Below are positions 62,423 to 64,000 of a stretch of 64,000 bases of DNA, one piece after another. Each line of letters starts with the position of its first letter. Position 1 is the first letter of the stretch. Source of the DNA: Maribacter algicola (lineage in GTDB: Bacteria; Bacteroidota; Bacteroidia; Flavobacteriales; Flavobacteriaceae); NCBI RefSeq assembly GCF_003933245.1, contig NZ_QUSX01000002.1, positions 1,259,128 through 1,323,127 on the forward strand. The letters are read 5' to 3'. The notes beneath the pieces are model-generated. The model searched no databases and was not told the origin of the DNA. It saw only the letters and a program-made list of their open reading frames with translations. The position numbers were made by a program, and so were the translations under genes.

Positions 62423-63756
62423 TTATACTGCTTACCCTTTTTCAATACGATATCTACATCTTGTAAAATGTTTATATGACGTAGAACGTCACCTTTGACC
62501 GCAATAATATCGGCATATTTACCCGGGGTTACCGTACCCACTTTGTCAGCTACTCCGGTCCATAGAGCAGGCCAATAGGTAGCTGCCCTAATCGCATACA
62601 TCGGGTCGATACCGAACTCATTGACCCAAACATCAAACTCATGCCAAGTTGATTGACTATGAAATTTCATGGGGATACCACTATCCGTGCCTATCAGCAG
62701 TACCACTCCGGCGTCCAATAGTTGCTTAACTTTGGTTTCCAAGGTAGGTTTCCTTGAAGGAGTCAATTGAAAATAAGGTAGTCTGTCTGGATGGGCGAAA
62801 CTATTCTTTATATCAGTAATTACGCTATCCGGTAACCCGCGGTGCCATGAGTCATTATCCAATTCTTCTTGGTTGTCTCTTAGATACTCATAATTGTACA
62901 GTCCTTCAACCGTAGGGCACCAGAATAATGGTCCCTGACTCATGTCCGCAGTACGCTCCTTTATCATTTGCATAATATCGTCAGGATAACTTGGGGCAGA
63001 TGATAATCCGGTATGCTCAAAACAATCGGCACCTGCCATCAGTGCCCTTCTTATTTCTTCGGGCCTATGCGCATGTGCTACGACCTTTAGATTATGCTTA
63101 TGGGCTTCATCCACTATGGCCTTGACCTCTTCCATGGTCATTTTATCTTGATCGATAAGTTTTATGACATCCACACCGGCTTCCGCCAACTTTTTTATTT
63201 TTTTTCGACCATCATCAGCACCGTTCACTCCCCATCGAAAATCTTCCGTACCAGGATAAGGACTATGTTGAATAAAAGGTCCAGAAACATAAAGCGTTGC
63301 CCCAGGAATGGAACCTTGGTTAATGGCATCCCTAACAGCTATACTTTCTTCCAATGGACCCCCTAAATCCCTAGCACTTGTAACCCCAGCTAATAATAAT
63401 TGCTCCGCTGATGCTGGCATTATCACATCCTTAAGCAAGGGAGGATAAGTCTTATCCCAGTAAGTATAATCCGCATGTCCGTTTATCATAGTATGCACGT
63501 GCATGTCCCAAAGCCCGGGCAAAACACTCATCCCTTCCGTTGAAATGATAGTATAGTCATTAGGCACCTCCAAAGTAGCCAAACTACCTACCTCTTTAAT
63601 ATATTCACCTTCAATAAGTATTACACTGTTTTTAATGGGTAATCCCCCGTATCCATCGATAAGTGTGCCCCCAACCAAAGCTTTCTTATGGTTTTGGGCT
63701 ATACCTTCCATACATACGATAAATAAAACCAAAAATGTAGTTATCAAATTCTTCAT
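62419..63756 (-). CDS. amidohydrolase family protein with intact metal site
   Basis: A 445-residue secreted protein (signal peptide MKNLITTFLVLFIVCMEGIAQ). It has all the amidohydrolase landmarks: VLPGLWDMHVHT near 80 (HxH), KLIDQDKM near 201, HAHRPEEIRR near 225, LLIGTDSGIPM with the Asp near 350, and the closing VGTVTPGKYADIIAV. So, unlike the two HxH-less modules at 2.8-7.1 kb, this one should be active. It may cut small cyclic amides or peptide derivatives. It is followed by trhA, with a four-base overlap. Confidence 0.92.
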   Translation of the reverse strand: MKNLITTFLVLFIVCMEGIAQNHKKALVGGTLIDGYGGLPIKNSVILIEGEYIKEVGSLATLEVPNDYTIISTEGMSVLPGLWDMHVHTMINGHADYTYWDKTYPPLLKDVIMPASAEQLLLAGVTSARDLGGPLEESIAVRDAINQGSIPGATLYVSGPFIQHSPYPGTEDFRWGVNGADDGRKKIKKLAEAGVDVIKLIDQDKMTMEEVKAIVDEAHKHNLKVVAHAHRPEEIRRALMAGADCFEHTGLSSAPSYPDDIMQMIKERTADMSQGPLFWCPTVEGLYNYEYLRDNQEELDNDSWHRGLPDSVITDIKNSFAHPDRLPYFQLTPSRKPTLETKVKQLLDAGVVLLIGTDSGIPMKFHSQSTWHEFDVWVNEFGIDPMYAIRAATYWPALWTGVADKVGTVTPGKYADIIAVKGDVLRHINILQDVDIVLKKGKQYK

Positions 63757-63885
63757 GACTTTTAATTTTGAAGAAAGATACTAAATAGAGGGTATAAAAA
63801 GATACGTTCTTGCTTTTTGGATACTTTTTTTAAGTAGGGCTGGCTTGCCAATTGGATTAAAGCATTTTCACAAAAATATGGACAT

Positions 63886-63921
63886 AAAAAAAGCCCCCTT
63901 ACATTACTGTAAGGGGGCTTT
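63886..63921 (-). terminator. rRNA operon terminator
   Basis: A 14-bp perfect stem (63890-63903 with 63908-63921, rich in G-C) is followed on the minus strand by a U run (A run at 63886-63892 on the plus strand). It lies immediately after the 5S rRNA and ends the operon. Confidence 0.93.
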
Positions 63922-63923
63922 CG

Positions 63924-64000
63924 AGGAAGGCGGCTACCTACTCTCCCACTTGGTATAGCAGTACCATCGGCGCAAACGGTCTTAACTTCCCTGTTCGGAA
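63924..64000 (-). rRNA. rrf: 5S rRNA, 3' part (continues beyond the window)
   Basis: Read on the minus strand, the sequence contains TTCCGAACAGGGAAGTTAAG, the conserved 5S loop B/helix III region. GTGGGAGAGTAGGTAGCCGCC follows, the helix V-loop E-helix I part that closes 5S rRNA. About 77 bases of the 3' portion are present; the 5' part lies outside the window to the right. The 3' end near 63924 is estimated. Confidence 0.95.

Overview
The window looks like chromosomal core of a marine-type member of the Flavobacteriaceae (phylum Bacteroidota). The evidence is AT-rich codon use, almost no Shine-Dalgarno sequences, promoters that fit the Bacteroidota TTG-N17-23-TAnnTTTG pattern, lipoproteins with very short SC-type lipoboxes, and many genes known mainly from this group (DUF3810, DUF6503, DUF349, paired DUF368, CCC-motif membrane proteins, a 6S-Flavo-like RNA). 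No phage, insertion sequence or CRISPR array is visible. The genus is not determined; Maribacter/Zobellia/Muricauda-like is only an impression.

Layout. 0-10 kb: Xaa-His dipeptidase, a DUF3810 membrane protease-like protein, a pair of secreted amidohydrolase-like proteins, and a penicillin-acylase-type lipoprotein. 9.8-16.6 kb: one long minus-strand operon for molybdenum cofactor synthesis, transcribed as moaD-moaE-moaA-moaC-mobA-moeB/rhodanese-tauE-moeA followed by a ygiD-type dioxygenase. A 12.4-copy heptanucleotide tandem repeat lies at the moeA start. 17.5-23.9 kb: rRNA methyltransferase, Ste24-type protease, the stringent-response enzyme Rel, a Fur-family regulator and purA. 23.9-30.5 kb: a secreted carbohydrate cluster (DUF1080, Gfo/Idh/MocA oxidoreductase, c-type cytochrome dehydrogenase with an SGNH-like domain, ThuA), plausibly handling 3-keto sugars.

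30.6-41.5 kb: envelope and housekeeping genes (OstA/LptA-like protein, class III aminotransferase, TPR protein, two DUF368 proteins, aroE, DUF349, DUF3124, MarC, small haem protein). 41.5-44 kb: a minus-strand unit of coiled-coil protein, zapA, a 6S RNA and RNase Y. 44-58 kb: M23 peptidase with a TonB-dependent receptor, cysteine desulfurase, Smr protein, small membrane proteins, ornithine aminotransferase, rlmD with two envelope genes, and an RlmL-like methyltransferase. 58-64 kb: ZIP transporter, DUF4268, SDR enzyme, a second ThuA gene beside a decayed sugar-dehydrogenase-like gene, TrhA/hemolysin III, a complete amidohydrolase, and finally the terminator and 3' part of a 5S rRNA, the end of an rRNA operon that enters from the right on the minus strand.

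Most promising for follow-up: the heptamer repeat that would act as a frame switch for moeA, the 6S RNA between zapA and rny, the 3-keto-sugar-like cluster with its apparently catalytically dead SGNH domain, the amidohydrolase pair with two metal-site-less modules, and the gene remnant beside the second ThuA gene. I found no strong candidate for a wholly new defence or mobile system.
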